DNA of 43,367 bases from Gemmataceae bacterium (GTDB lineage Bacteria; Planctomycetota; Planctomycetia; Gemmatales; Gemmataceae). Below the pieces are notes generated by a model. That model did not search any database. It was not told the origin of the DNA and was given only the letters and a program-made list of their open reading frames with translations. Position 1 is the first letter of the stretch. The number at the start of each line of letters is the position of its first letter. Positions 8,650 to 16,322 of this stretch are shown here, piece by piece. The stretch spans positions 1-43,367 of the forward strand of contig SHZZ01000030.1 in NCBI GenBank assembly GCA_009692005.1. Direction: 5' to 3'. The position numbers and the translations under genes were made by a program.

Positions 8650-10179
8650 ATGGAAAAAGCGCAATGTGTTCCGGAAACCGCGGTCATTACCGGCTGGGAT
8701 TTCAGCACCGGAGGGGTCAAGTGCCTTGCCTTTTCCCTTGAGGGAAAGACCTTAGCCGAGGTCCGCTTGCCCACCGACTTGTGGACCGCCGAGGGGGTTT
8801 CCGAACTGAATGTCATGCAATTGGAGGGCCAGGCGCGCGCTTCCACCCGGGCCATGGCCGCGCAACTGCAAGAATTAGGCCGCCTTCAAGACTGGGTGGC
8901 AGGCGGGATCTCCGCCACGCATCACACCTCCGCGAGAATCGACCGCAACCGCAACCAGGTCCGCCGAGCCATCTGCTGGAATGATCAATCGTTGGGACAA
9001 TTCCAGGCCGCGGGGGTTGAACGGCTTGGCGGACAGAACCAGGCGACAAAACTCACCGGCGGACCTTGGGCCATCCGCTACAGTCTCAGCCATCTGGTCA
9101 AAGACGAAGCCCACCTGAGCCAGGGCGATTGGGAACGGACCTGGCGCATCCTATCGCATGGCAGCCTGGCCGCGGGCTTCCTCACCGGCGTGTTCGACCG
9201 AACCAGTGTTTCTTGCGCCGCTTCCACCGGCATCATGGATCTGCGAACCAGCTCATGGAAGAAGGAGATGCTTTCCGCGGTGAATAACCCCAAGCTGCGC
9301 GAACTGGCCTGGAAGCAACTTCCTGCCATCACTTCTTCAAATGAACCACTGGGTTTGCTTTCCCTGGAATTGGCGCTAGAAGCCGGGATACCGCTCACTT
9401 CGCGGCCGATGCTGTTTCCCACCGCGGACGACCAACAAGCCGGGCTGGCCGGGGGCGGCGCTTCGGAACCCGGGCAAATCGCCATCATTTTAGGCAACTC
9501 CGCCGTCGTGAATTCCTCCTCCGGTTCTCTACCCTCGGGCGGCAGCCTCGATGTCATGCGCTTGAACTGGGGCCCTTATTTGTGGATGCGCTGTTACAAC
9601 AATGGGGCGCAGTTTCTCGACCGGGTGGTGGGGAGCAACCCCGATTGGAATGAGCTGGAAAACCAGGCGAGGCAGACATCTCCCGGATGTGCTGGGACGG
9701 TGGTCCTACCTTTTCCCAACCCGGAACCCAGCCTGGGGATTCACCAGCCCAGGATGCAATGGCTTCCCAAAGAACCCGATCGACCGGGAGAGAAATTCCG
9801 CGCCGCGCTTGAGGCGCTGGCTTACCTGATGTCACTGGGAGTAAAAGCTCATGAGGAAGCGGGGCAAAAGGTTTCGCGGATTACCGTGTCCGGGGGCATT
9901 GCCCGCAGTCAGTTGATGTGCGAAATCCTGGCCTCGGTGTTGAATCGACCGCTGGCCCGCTTGGAATCTTTTGAAGGGCCGGCGCTCGGCGCGGCTGTGG
10001 AAGCCTTCGCCAATCTGGAAAATCACCTTCGCAAACAAAAAGGAATCGCCCAGTTCTTCAGCATGGCCGATGCCATGGCCCAGATGATCCGGTTTAAGGA
10101 TGAAGTGAAACCCAACCCGGCCTGGTCAGGAGTTTATGCCACCGGATTACAAGAGTTTTCAACCCGCCTGGGTTTGTAA
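8650..10179 (+). CDS. xylB: FGGY-family carbohydrate kinase, xylulokinase-like
   Basis: A 509-residue sugar kinase of the FGGY/actin-like ATPase fold that should phosphorylate a pentulose, most likely D-xylulose, with ATP in the cytoplasm. The first phosphate loop is GWDFSTGGVKCLAF near the N-terminus; the sugar-site loop follows at CWNDQS; and the C-terminal ATP-binding signature is ITVSGGIARSQLMCEILASV followed by EGPALGAAVEA. The start is the ATG at 8650, with GGAGG seven bases upstream; the open frame from 8533 lacks a site. No xylose isomerase gene is in the window, so xylulose is the best guess and other ketoses remain possible. Confidence 0.85.
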   Translation: MEKAQCVPETAVITGWDFSTGGVKCLAFSLEGKTLAEVRLPTDLWTAEGVSELNVMQLEGQARASTRAMAAQLQELGRLQDWVAGGISATHHTSARIDRNRNQVRRAICWNDQSLGQFQAAGVERLGGQNQATKLTGGPWAIRYSLSHLVKDEAHLSQGDWERTWRILSHGSLAAGFLTGVFDRTSVSCAASTGIMDLRTSSWKKEMLSAVNNPKLRELAWKQLPAITSSNEPLGLLSLELALEAGIPLTSRPMLFPTADDQQAGLAGGGASEPGQIAIILGNSAVVNSSSGSLPSGGSLDVMRLNWGPYLWMRCYNNGAQFLDRVVGSNPDWNELENQARQTSPGCAGTVVLPFPNPEPSLGIHQPRMQWLPKEPDRPGEKFRAALEALAYLMSLGVKAHEEAGQKVSRITVSGGIARSQLMCEILASVLNRPLARLESFEGPALGAAVEAFANLENHLRKQKGIAQFFSMADAMAQMIRFKDEVKPNPAWSGVYATGLQEFSTRLGL

Positions 10180-10256
10180 CTTGAAACCCTTCACTTGGCC
10201 AGGACAGGTTAATCACGAACCCTTGCGATCGCCAGGCTGGGGAGTTGCAAGGCACC

Positions 10257-10733
10257 TCACCGCGTTTGCTGCAATTGATCCAGATGCGCCATGATAATAT
10301 CCACGGCTTGGCCTTGGTCGGCGGCGGTGGCTTCAAATCGCTGAAGCGGCCCCGAGGTTTTTCCGGGCACCATGCAAACTATGCGGTAGCCCTGGGCCAC
10401 TTTTTCCGTTTGAAAACAAACCGACCCAGCCCCTTGCAGCTTGCGATGGACCAATGCCCAGTCAATTTCCCGAGCTTCCACCTTGGCAACCGCGGCGTGT
10501 TTTTGAATGCCGAACTGTTCCGGCAAGGGCATGGCAATGGCGGCAGAGGCAGGTTTTTCTTCCGGCGCCTGGGCGCGAATGACCGGCCTTGGCGCGACGG
10601 CTTGTGCTTGGACCTTGGATTGCATGTGGGGATGGAAATTAGTGGGGACAAAAAAGACAGGCTGTTGCGCCGCCACCCTTTGCTGGGGCTGGAAGTTCTG
10701 GGGAAACATAAGAGGTTGAGAAAAGCCAGGCAA
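10257..10733 (-). CDS. Secreted-type hypothetical protein, body separated from its signal peptide by TGA
   Basis: I do not recognise the family. The 158-residue stretch has a Gln/Pro/Ala-rich N-terminal half (QPQQRVAAQQP, VQAQAVAPRP) that is probably a disordered linker, then a compact C-terminal part (about residues 85-155, WALVHRKLQGAGSVCFQTEK to MAHLDQLQQ) that looks folded. The only starts inside are a TTG at 10733 and an ATG at 10709, and neither has a ribosome site. The same frame continues upstream through a TGA at 10761-10763 into a good signal peptide that starts at 10850. The intact gene was therefore probably 10257-10850. It is now either broken, read through, or affected by a one-base sequence error. 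Confidence 0.6.
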   Translation of the reverse strand: MPGFSQPLMFPQNFQPQQRVAAQQPVFFVPTNFHPHMQSKVQAQAVAPRPVIRAQAPEEKPASAAIAMPLPEQFGIQKHAAVAKVEAREIDWALVHRKLQGAGSVCFQTEKVAQGYRIVCMVPGKTSGPLQRFEATAADQGQAVDIIMAHLDQLQQTR

Positions 10734-10760
10734 ACTGCCAGGCGCGCAACCGGCGGGAGT

Positions 10761-10850
10761 TCACCCCGCGCCGGCCCGTGGCGGTGAGGCCGCTAGCCAT
10801 ACATACGCAGGCAACATTGCCAACACCCACTTCAGCACTTCCTTGCGCAT
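10761..10850 (-). pseudogene. Signal-peptide fragment in frame with the downstream body
   Basis: The ATG at 10850, with AGGG about seven bases upstream, opens 29 codons of a textbook signal peptide (MRKEVLKWVLAMLPAYVWLA, then ending in AGAG) and hits TGA at 10761-10763. After the TGA the same frame runs without interruption to the stop at 10257. A small positive start, hydrophobic core and small residues before the expected cleavage site show that this is a real N-terminus. The 190 bases upstream, to 11040, hold no gene but include an AT-rich patch with ATTGCA at 11010 and 11031, spaced 21 bases. Confidence 0.55.
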
Positions 10851-11040
10851 GATTCACCCTGGCATTGCTCTTTTGACTCAGCCGACCCCAGGCATCCTTG
10901 CTTGGGAGAAGGGAAATCCACCGGATTATCCGGAGGCAAACCTAAATTGTGGAGGTGGCTATAACAGCGAGAAAGTGCCAAAGGAAGGCCAGTATTTCAA
11001 ACCGGGGAGATTGCACAATTTACATGATCTATTGCAATTA

Positions 11041-11487
11041 TTACACAATCACCCCGCCCCCGGGCGGGAGTTCCCATTTCTTCGAGTGCGCTTTAAAGTT
11101 GCTTACCCCTTGCCCCAAATATTGGAACAAGGGGTCAAGGTTTTTACTCTTTTTCTGGCTGGCAGCTTCTTCGATCTGTTGCAAGATGGCGATCATTTCC
11201 AGCGCGCCAAAATGGCTGGAGGCGCCCTTCATTTTGTGCGCTTCGTTCCACAGGCCGTGATAATTCTTTTTTTTCGCATGGCCTTTCATGGCGTGAATCA
11301 TCTTCGGAATTTCTTCCAAGAAGATGGCATGCACCTGGGTGAGCAGCGCCAGGTTGCCTCCCATGCGCTCCATCGCTTCGCTGAAATCGCAAGGAGGCAA
11401 GAGCGGCATTTTCGGCAAAGGCTTTTTTTCGACACGAACGCGGACCGCCTTGCGCACCGGGACTTTTTTCTTTTCGGGTTTTTTCAT
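11041..11487 (-). CDS. Stand-alone HPt (histidine phosphotransfer) domain protein
   Basis: A 148-residue protein. The first 30 residues are rich in Lys and Arg (KKPEKKKVPVRKAVRVRVEKK), and the rest is a helical HPt domain. The phosphorylation site is the histidine at 84 in NEAHKMKGASSHFGALEM, matching the H-x-(L/M)-K-G-(S/A)-S signature. A second helix pair follows (IAILQQIEEAA). HPt proteins relay phosphate between receiver domains in multistep phosphorelays. The gene lies 16 bases after the Gfo/Idh gene in the same direction. No sensor kinase or receiver gene is in the window, so its partners are elsewhere. The basic tail may bind nucleic acid, membrane or a partner; that is a guess. Confidence 0.82.
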   Translation of the reverse strand: MKKPEKKKVPVRKAVRVRVEKKPLPKMPLLPPCDFSEAMERMGGNLALLTQVHAIFLEEIPKMIHAMKGHAKKKNYHGLWNEAHKMKGASSHFGALEMIAILQQIEEAASQKKSKNLDPLFQYLGQGVSNFKAHSKKWELPPGGGVIV

Positions 11488-11503
11488 GAGGTCTCAGTCA
11501 GGT

Positions 11504-12409
11504 TCAAACGGTCAGAGTTTCCACCCGGCCATGGTTGGCGCCGCTGGCGTTGCCCGCCTCGATGAAGGCCATGATCTCAATCGTCTCGGCTGGCGCCAGG
11601 GGTGGCTTGCCGGTCTTAAACATCGACACAATCTTCTTCAGTAATTCCGTGTAAATGTAGCGGGTGCTGAGGTTTAACTGAACGACGCCCTTTTCGGTGA
11701 AGACCACGGCGCCGTAATCGGCCTTGCCGGCGCGAATTCCTCGCACGGAAGCCACTCGCCCATCGGTCCAGGCGCCGGTCACCAAATCGACGCCTTTTTC
11801 ATGCGTGCTGGTCACTCGCTGGCAACCCGGCCCCATGATGGTGTAAAGGATTTCAACGGCGTGAATGCCATAGTGATAGAGGCCGGGATTCCTTTTGGGG
11901 TCTTTGTCGAAGAGGGGGCAAGGGCCAAAAGCCATGGCGCCTAGGATTTTCCCTCGGTTCGGGTCGTTCATGAATTTAACGAGTTCCGGCGCGTAGCGCA
12001 GCGATGAGGAACTGAAGGTGGTGGTTTTATTGTCGTCAGCCAGCTTGAAGATGGCGCGGGCGTCGGCGGTGGAACAAGTGAATGGTTTATCGACAAAGCA
12101 GGGGATGCCTTTTTTCAAAAAGGGGCGGGCTCTCTCCAGGTGGGCGCCGCCTTCCAGCGATTCCACCAGCAAGCCGTCCACTTTCCCGATCATGTCCAGC
12201 GGGTTGTCGACCAGGGGCACGCCCATTTTCTTTAGAGCATCGACAAAGCCGGGGATGCGTTCGGGGCTCATTTTCGATTCCCCGGGGCAACCGATGACAA
12301 TGGTGGCGCCTTCAACCAACTGGTCGGGGGGGACATCCTTATTTAACAATCGCTTGGTGAATTCCACTACATGGGAAGTATCGAAATCGACAACGCCTAG
12401 TCGGATCAT
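11504..12409 (-). CDS. Gfo/Idh/MocA-family oxidoreductase
   Basis: A 301-residue NAD(P)-dependent oxidoreductase of the Gfo/Idh/MocA family, acting probably on a sugar or inositol derivative in the cytoplasm. The N-terminal Rossmann part begins IRLGVVDFDTSHVVEF, which lacks a clean GxGxxG. The lysine of the usual EKP motif is present in CFVDKPFTCSTADA, and a mixed alpha/beta C-terminal domain follows with GLYHYGIHAVEILYTIMG. The start is the ATG at 12409, with GGAGG seven bases upstream. Upstream of it runs a divergent 162-base region shared with larB. The first-Gly change suggests that nucleotide binding may differ from classical members; the substrate is not predictable. Confidence 0.85.
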   Translation of the reverse strand: MIRLGVVDFDTSHVVEFTKRLLNKDVPPDQLVEGATIVIGCPGESKMSPERIPGFVDALKKMGVPLVDNPLDMIGKVDGLLVESLEGGAHLERARPFLKKGIPCFVDKPFTCSTADARAIFKLADDNKTTTFSSSSLRYAPELVKFMNDPNRGKILGAMAFGPCPLFDKDPKRNPGLYHYGIHAVEILYTIMGPGCQRVTSTHEKGVDLVTGAWTDGRVASVRGIRAGKADYGAVVFTEKGVVQLNLSTRYIYTELLKKIVSMFKTGKPPLAPAETIEIMAFIEAGNASGANHGRVETLTV

Positions 12410-12571
12410 TTTCTTTCCTCCCTTTCGAATATCACTCAACCCACATGGTAAGGGATGAAGCGCTCCAGGTGAAGCGCCAAGAGAAAAAGTTTGCCTCCTT
12501 CGATCTGAGAAAAGGTTGGGGCTTGGGGCGCTGGCTTCTAGAATTCCTCCAGGGAATTGCGGAGGCGCTTC

Positions 12572-13339
12572 ATGGGCGGGGTGGATTTCAAAAAACTGCT
12601 GGAAGAAGTGCGTGACGGCAAACTCGATGTCGCCACCGCTTTGCAACAGGCCGGGCAAGTCGGCGAGCCGATCTACGCACACCTAGACCTCGATCGCAAA
12701 AGACGCTGCGGGTTTCCCGAAGTCATTCTGGCCGAGGGAAAGACTTTGCCCTGGCTGGAAGGATTGGTGTCGCGCCTGGCGGAAGCAAGTCAGGATTGTT
12801 TTGCCACCCGCCTTTCAGCAGAACAAATGGAGGCGCTGGGGAAAAAGTTTCCTGCCGCCTTGATCGATTCCACTGCGAGAACTTTTTTGCTGCGGGCCCA
12901 AAGCGGCAGCGTTGAGAAAACCGGAACGGTGGCCATTCTGACCGCCGGGACTGGTGATTTGCCCGTGGCCCGCGAGGCCCTGGCCACATTGGAAGCGCTG
13001 GGAGTGAACGGGAAACTGATTCCCGATGTGGGGGTGGCGGGGCTGCACCGGTTGCTTTCGCAACAAGAGGCTTTCATCCATGCCGACGCCATCGTGGTCG
13101 CGGCGGGGATGGATGGCGCCTTGCCCAGTGTCGTGGGCGGATTGGTTTCCTGCCCGGTTATCGCCGTCCCCACCAGCATTGGCTACGGCGCCTCCTTTCA
13201 CGGCCTGGCGGCCCTAATGACGATGTTGAACGCCTGCCCGGCGAATGTCGTCGTGGTGAATATTGACGCCGGGTTTAAAGCCGGTTTCGCTGCCGCTTTG
13301 ATCGCGCGGCAATCGCACGGGAAAAAGAACCCGGTTTGA
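12572..13339 (+). CDS. larB: Nickel-pincer cofactor biosynthesis protein LarB
   Basis: A 255-residue homologue of LarB, which carboxylates and hydrolyses nicotinic acid adenine dinucleotide to give pyridinium-3,5-biscarboxylic acid mononucleotide, the first step of nickel-pincer cofactor synthesis. The N-terminal helical part (DFKKLLEEVRDGKLDVATAL) is followed by an AIR-carboxylase (PurE-like) domain from about residue 115, with ILTAGTGDLPVAREAL and VVAAGMDGALPSVVGGLV, then VPTSIGYGASFHGLAALM. The start is ATG 12572, with GGAGG six bases upstream; a TTG at 12557 is possible. A small inverted repeat (12542-12547 with 12553-12558) stands just before the ribosome site. larC, larE and larA are not in the window. 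Confidence 0.92.
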   Translation: MGGVDFKKLLEEVRDGKLDVATALQQAGQVGEPIYAHLDLDRKRRCGFPEVILAEGKTLPWLEGLVSRLAEASQDCFATRLSAEQMEALGKKFPAALIDSTARTFLLRAQSGSVEKTGTVAILTAGTGDLPVAREALATLEALGVNGKLIPDVGVAGLHRLLSQQEAFIHADAIVVAAGMDGALPSVVGGLVSCPVIAVPTSIGYGASFHGLAALMTMLNACPANVVVVNIDAGFKAGFAAALIARQSHGKKNPV

Positions 13340-14980
13340 TTATTTCATTTCCATGGGGAGGGATTTGCCAGGCTGTTTGCCCAGCAGGCGAAGCAATTCC
13401 ATTTTCCCCGCGGCCAAAACGGTGGCGACATCGCCTTCCACCCGCACATCGGGGGTAATGCCTCTTTCAAAGCCCTGGCCCCCGGGTGAGAGCAGGCGCG
13501 CCACGGTGACTTGCACGCCGCCGGGGTGCTTGTCCCAGGGAGATTTATCCAACGGGATGAGGCACTGGATGGAATTCTTACCTCGAGTTTTGCTGCCGGC
13601 CACCCGGGCCCGACCATGGTATTGCAAGCCCAAGGCCAGCACCTCGGCGGCGCTGGCGGTGTCTTCATCCACCAGAATAACCATCGGTAAAGAAACGGGG
13701 TTCCGCGAAGAAACCGTGAAGGGGCGGTTGAACTCTGGCGACTGGCTTTCCCCAAGGGCCACCGCGCCCGAAGGGAGAAAGATCTCGGCCGAGTTTAGGG
13801 CAGCGCGAAAATGCCCGCCGGGGTTGCCTCGCAAGTCGAGGATCAATCCGTTCACCCCATCCATTTGCAAACTGGCCAAAGCCTCTTTGATTTCTTGCGG
13901 CGTGGTTTCATGGAAGGAAGAAACCCGCACCAGGCCGAGTATTTCCCCCGCCATACCGGGCAGGACTTCCCAATCGACCGACATGTCGGGAAGCAATTTC
14001 CTTTTCAGCTTGATACCCGTGGTCATGTTCATGCCCTGAAATAGCACTTGCAGGGCCAGTTCGCTGCCAGGTTCCCCCACCAGCAGGCCGCGCATTCTTG
14101 CCGGGGTGAGCATTCCGGCTGCCTGGGTGTTTAAAGAAAGGACAAAATCTCCCGGGGCCAGCCCCGCTTCTTCCGCCGGACTGCCGACCTGCACACGCGT
14201 GACTTCATACCGCCCCTGGGTCAGGGACAAGGATAAACCCACGCCGCCTTGCTTCCCTTGAAGCTCCAAGTCGAGTTCATTTCTGCCGGCGGGGGAAAGC
14301 AACAAGGTAAATTCATCCAGGCCATGGCAAGCTCCCTGGGCGCATTCCAAAATCGCCAGGGTGGCTGCGCGGTTCCCCAGCGTTGCCCAGCCGGAATCGC
14401 GTATCTCGCTGGCCAGGTTTAACAGCGCCTCGCGGATTTCACCCAACTCTTTCAAAGGCCGTTGTCTGAATTCCAGGATTTTTGCCAGTAAAGTTTCTTG
14501 TGAAACTGGGTCGATCTTTCCCAACACCGGTTCCAACGCCGACCCCAGGCGCAACAGGCAGGCGAGTTCATCCAGTGCGTGGCGGTACAACTCGCCGGGC
14601 TGGGCCTTTTCCCCATCCACAAAAGTGGCGCCAAGAACACCCGCAACATGCTGATATAGGTCGAGCGCCTGACTGGGTCTCAAGGTGAGAATGAGCTTGC
14701 GGTATTCGCTGTCGTCTAGACGAAGGCGCTGGCGGATTTTTCTCTCGGCACGGCGGAGCCCGTCGCGGGCAGGTTGCAGCTGCACGTCTTTTTTCAGCGC
14801 CTCGGAATAAAAAGCCAAGGCTTTGGAAAGGGCCCCATCCTTTTCCGCTTTTAACCCCATCTGCAAGCAGGCCGCTCCGGAAGGGTCCATCGGCACGCCA
14901 TGAGCCAACCCCGGCGCCAACGCAAAAGGTAGCGCCAGGGAAAGGAGCAAAAACATTTTTGACTTGGGGACCAAAGGCAC
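13340..14980 (-). CDS. S41-family carboxy-terminal processing protease with PDZ domain
   Basis: A 546-residue secreted protease related to CtpA/Prc. The signal peptide (SKMFLLLSLALPFALAPGLA) is followed by a helical region, a PDZ domain (about 243-325, AEEAGLAPGDFVLSLNTQ), and the S41 catalytic domain with ILDLRGNPGG and ILVDEDTASAAEVLALGL. The nucleophile is the serine near residue 443 and the general base is the lysine near 468 (SKTRGKNSIQ). The start is a GTG at 14980 with GGAG six bases upstream; an ATG at 14956 has no site, and the longer frame to 15079 would cover the promoter. The stop directly abuts the larB stop. Substrate is unknown. Confidence 0.9.
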   Translation of the reverse strand: MPLVPKSKMFLLLSLALPFALAPGLAHGVPMDPSGAACLQMGLKAEKDGALSKALAFYSEALKKDVQLQPARDGLRRAERKIRQRLRLDDSEYRKLILTLRPSQALDLYQHVAGVLGATFVDGEKAQPGELYRHALDELACLLRLGSALEPVLGKIDPVSQETLLAKILEFRQRPLKELGEIREALLNLASEIRDSGWATLGNRAATLAILECAQGACHGLDEFTLLLSPAGRNELDLELQGKQGGVGLSLSLTQGRYEVTRVQVGSPAEEAGLAPGDFVLSLNTQAAGMLTPARMRGLLVGEPGSELALQVLFQGMNMTTGIKLKRKLLPDMSVDWEVLPGMAGEILGLVRVSSFHETTPQEIKEALASLQMDGVNGLILDLRGNPGGHFRAALNSAEIFLPSGAVALGESQSPEFNRPFTVSSRNPVSLPMVILVDEDTASAAEVLALGLQYHGRARVAGSKTRGKNSIQCLIPLDKSPWDKHPGGVQVTVARLLSPGGQGFERGITPDVRVEGDVATVLAAGKMELLRLLGKQPGKSLPMEMK

Positions 14981-15044
14981 CTGTGGCTCCAAGGTATTGG
15001 TGAGCCTGGAAGGCTCTATTGCGGAAGCCGCCCGGCTTCCCGCG
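14981..15044 (-). promoter_or_regulatory. Hairpin-rich leader of the S41 protease gene
   Basis: Between the predicted start point and the GTG codon the minus-strand leader can form two adjacent hairpins: GGAAGCC with GGCTTCC (15040-15034 with 15029-15023, 4-base loop), and GAGCCT with AGGCTC (15016-15011 with 15007-15002, 3-base loop). The ribosome site follows after a short linker. This is a compact structured leader. It does not match a riboswitch that I know. Confidence 0.45.
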
Positions 15045-15050
15045 CTTTTG

Positions 15051-15079
15051 AGTATAATCCCCTTTCCTGAAGGGGTCAA
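15051..15079 (-). promoter_or_regulatory. Sigma70-type promoter of the S41 protease gene
   Basis: On the minus strand TTGACC (15079-15074) and TATACT (15056-15051) are separated by exactly 17 bases; each box differs from consensus at one position. Transcription should begin near 15044, about 64 bases before the GTG. This is the best promoter match in the window. Confidence 0.7.
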
Positions 15080-15179
15080 ACCACCTTAACCCACTCCAGC
15101 TAATATAAATGACGGCAGGAATACTGTTGCGGTTTCAGTAATTCTTTCTCTTTTCCCTTTTTCCCGCTGTTTCAATCTC

Positions 15180-16313
15180 ATGGATTTCAAACGACAAACC
15201 ATCCTCGATTCCGCCCACACCGTGGTAATCAAGGTCGGCACCAATGTCCTGACTGGGCCCGATGGGACCTTGGAACCCGGCCAGATTCAAGGCCTGACGG
15301 AGCAAATCCACCGCCTGCGCCAGGCAGGGAAGAAAGTGGCTCTGGTCAGTTCCGGCGCCATCGGCGCGGGAATCGGCAGGCTGGGGCTGAAATCCCGCCC
15401 CAGCGATCTGCCCCACTTGCAAGCTTGCGCCGCCGTTGGCCAGTCTTTCCTCATGAGGGCTTACGAGGATTCCCTGGCACGGTTTGGCATACCAACCGCT
15501 CAGATCCTGCTCACCGCCGGTGATTTCGACAACCGCGCCCGCTACCTCAATGTTCGAAACACGATCCTCACCCTTTTTGAATACGGCTGCCTGCCCATCA
15601 TTAATGAGAACGACACGGTCAGCGTGGCGGAGATCCGGTTCGGCGACAACGATACCCTGGCTGCTTTGGTCACCAACCTTTTGCAAGCGCCCTTGCTGAT
15701 CCTGCTCACCGTGGTCGATGGTATGTATGACAGCGATCCGGGACTGAACCCCAACGCCAAACTTCTTTCCACCGTGAGCAAGATCGACGACAGCATTCTC
15801 AACCAGGCGGGGGAGAGCAAAAGCCCGCTGGGATCGGGTGGCATGCCAAGCAAGTTGCGGGCCGCCAGGCTGGCTGTCACTGCCGGGGAAGCGGTCCTGA
15901 TGGCCAACGGGTCTATCCCGGGGATCCTCGACTCCATCTTTTCAGGTCAGGAAGTGGGCACGCTTTTTCTGCCAGCGGAACAAGACATGCCGGCGTGGAA
16001 ACGCTGGCTGGGTTGGGCCGCCCGCACCGCCGGGTCGCTGACCGTGGACAGCGGCGCCCGCGAGGCCGTTCGGGGAAAAGGGAAAAGTCTTCTGCCCATC
16101 GGCATCGTGTTTGTGGAAGGCGCCTTTCAAAAAGGAGCAGTGCTTTCCATCCGCGATCAGCAGGGAAAGGAATTCGCCCGCGGCCTTTGCAATTATTCCT
16201 CGGCCGACATCGCCAAGATCAAGGGGATGCGCACGGAAGAAATCGCCACCTCTCTCGGCGCCATTCGTTACGAGGAAGCCATTCACCGCGACAACCTGGT
16301 GGTGATTGAATAA
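15180..16313 (+). CDS. proB: Glutamate 5-kinase
   Basis: A 377-residue glutamate 5-kinase, catalysing ATP-dependent phosphorylation of L-glutamate, the first step of proline synthesis in the cytoplasm. The amino-acid kinase domain (to about 260) has VVIKVGTNVLTGPDG at the N-terminus, VSSGAIGAGIGRLGL, INENDTVSVAEIRFGDNDTLAALV and SPLGSGGMPSKLRAARLA. A PUA domain follows (about 280-365, with GIVFVEGAFQKGAVLSI), as in the full-length form. No clear ribosome site is seen before the ATG at 15180, but the start matches the family exactly. It converges with the epimerase-like gene with only 9 bases between stops. proA is not adjacent. Confidence 0.97.
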   Translation: MDFKRQTILDSAHTVVIKVGTNVLTGPDGTLEPGQIQGLTEQIHRLRQAGKKVALVSSGAIGAGIGRLGLKSRPSDLPHLQACAAVGQSFLMRAYEDSLARFGIPTAQILLTAGDFDNRARYLNVRNTILTLFEYGCLPIINENDTVSVAEIRFGDNDTLAALVTNLLQAPLLILLTVVDGMYDSDPGLNPNAKLLSTVSKIDDSILNQAGESKSPLGSGGMPSKLRAARLAVTAGEAVLMANGSIPGILDSIFSGQEVGTLFLPAEQDMPAWKRWLGWAARTAGSLTVDSGAREAVRGKGKSLLPIGIVFVEGAFQKGAVLSIRDQQGKEFARGLCNYSSADIAKIKGMRTEEIATSLGAIRYEEAIHRDNLVVIE

Positions 16314-16322
16314 CTATTTCGC

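Noticed and set aside
10761-10763. TGA as a selenocysteine codon
   Set aside because: No redox motif surrounds it, it sits just after a signal peptide, and no convincing SECIS-like hairpin follows; error or nonsense change is simpler.
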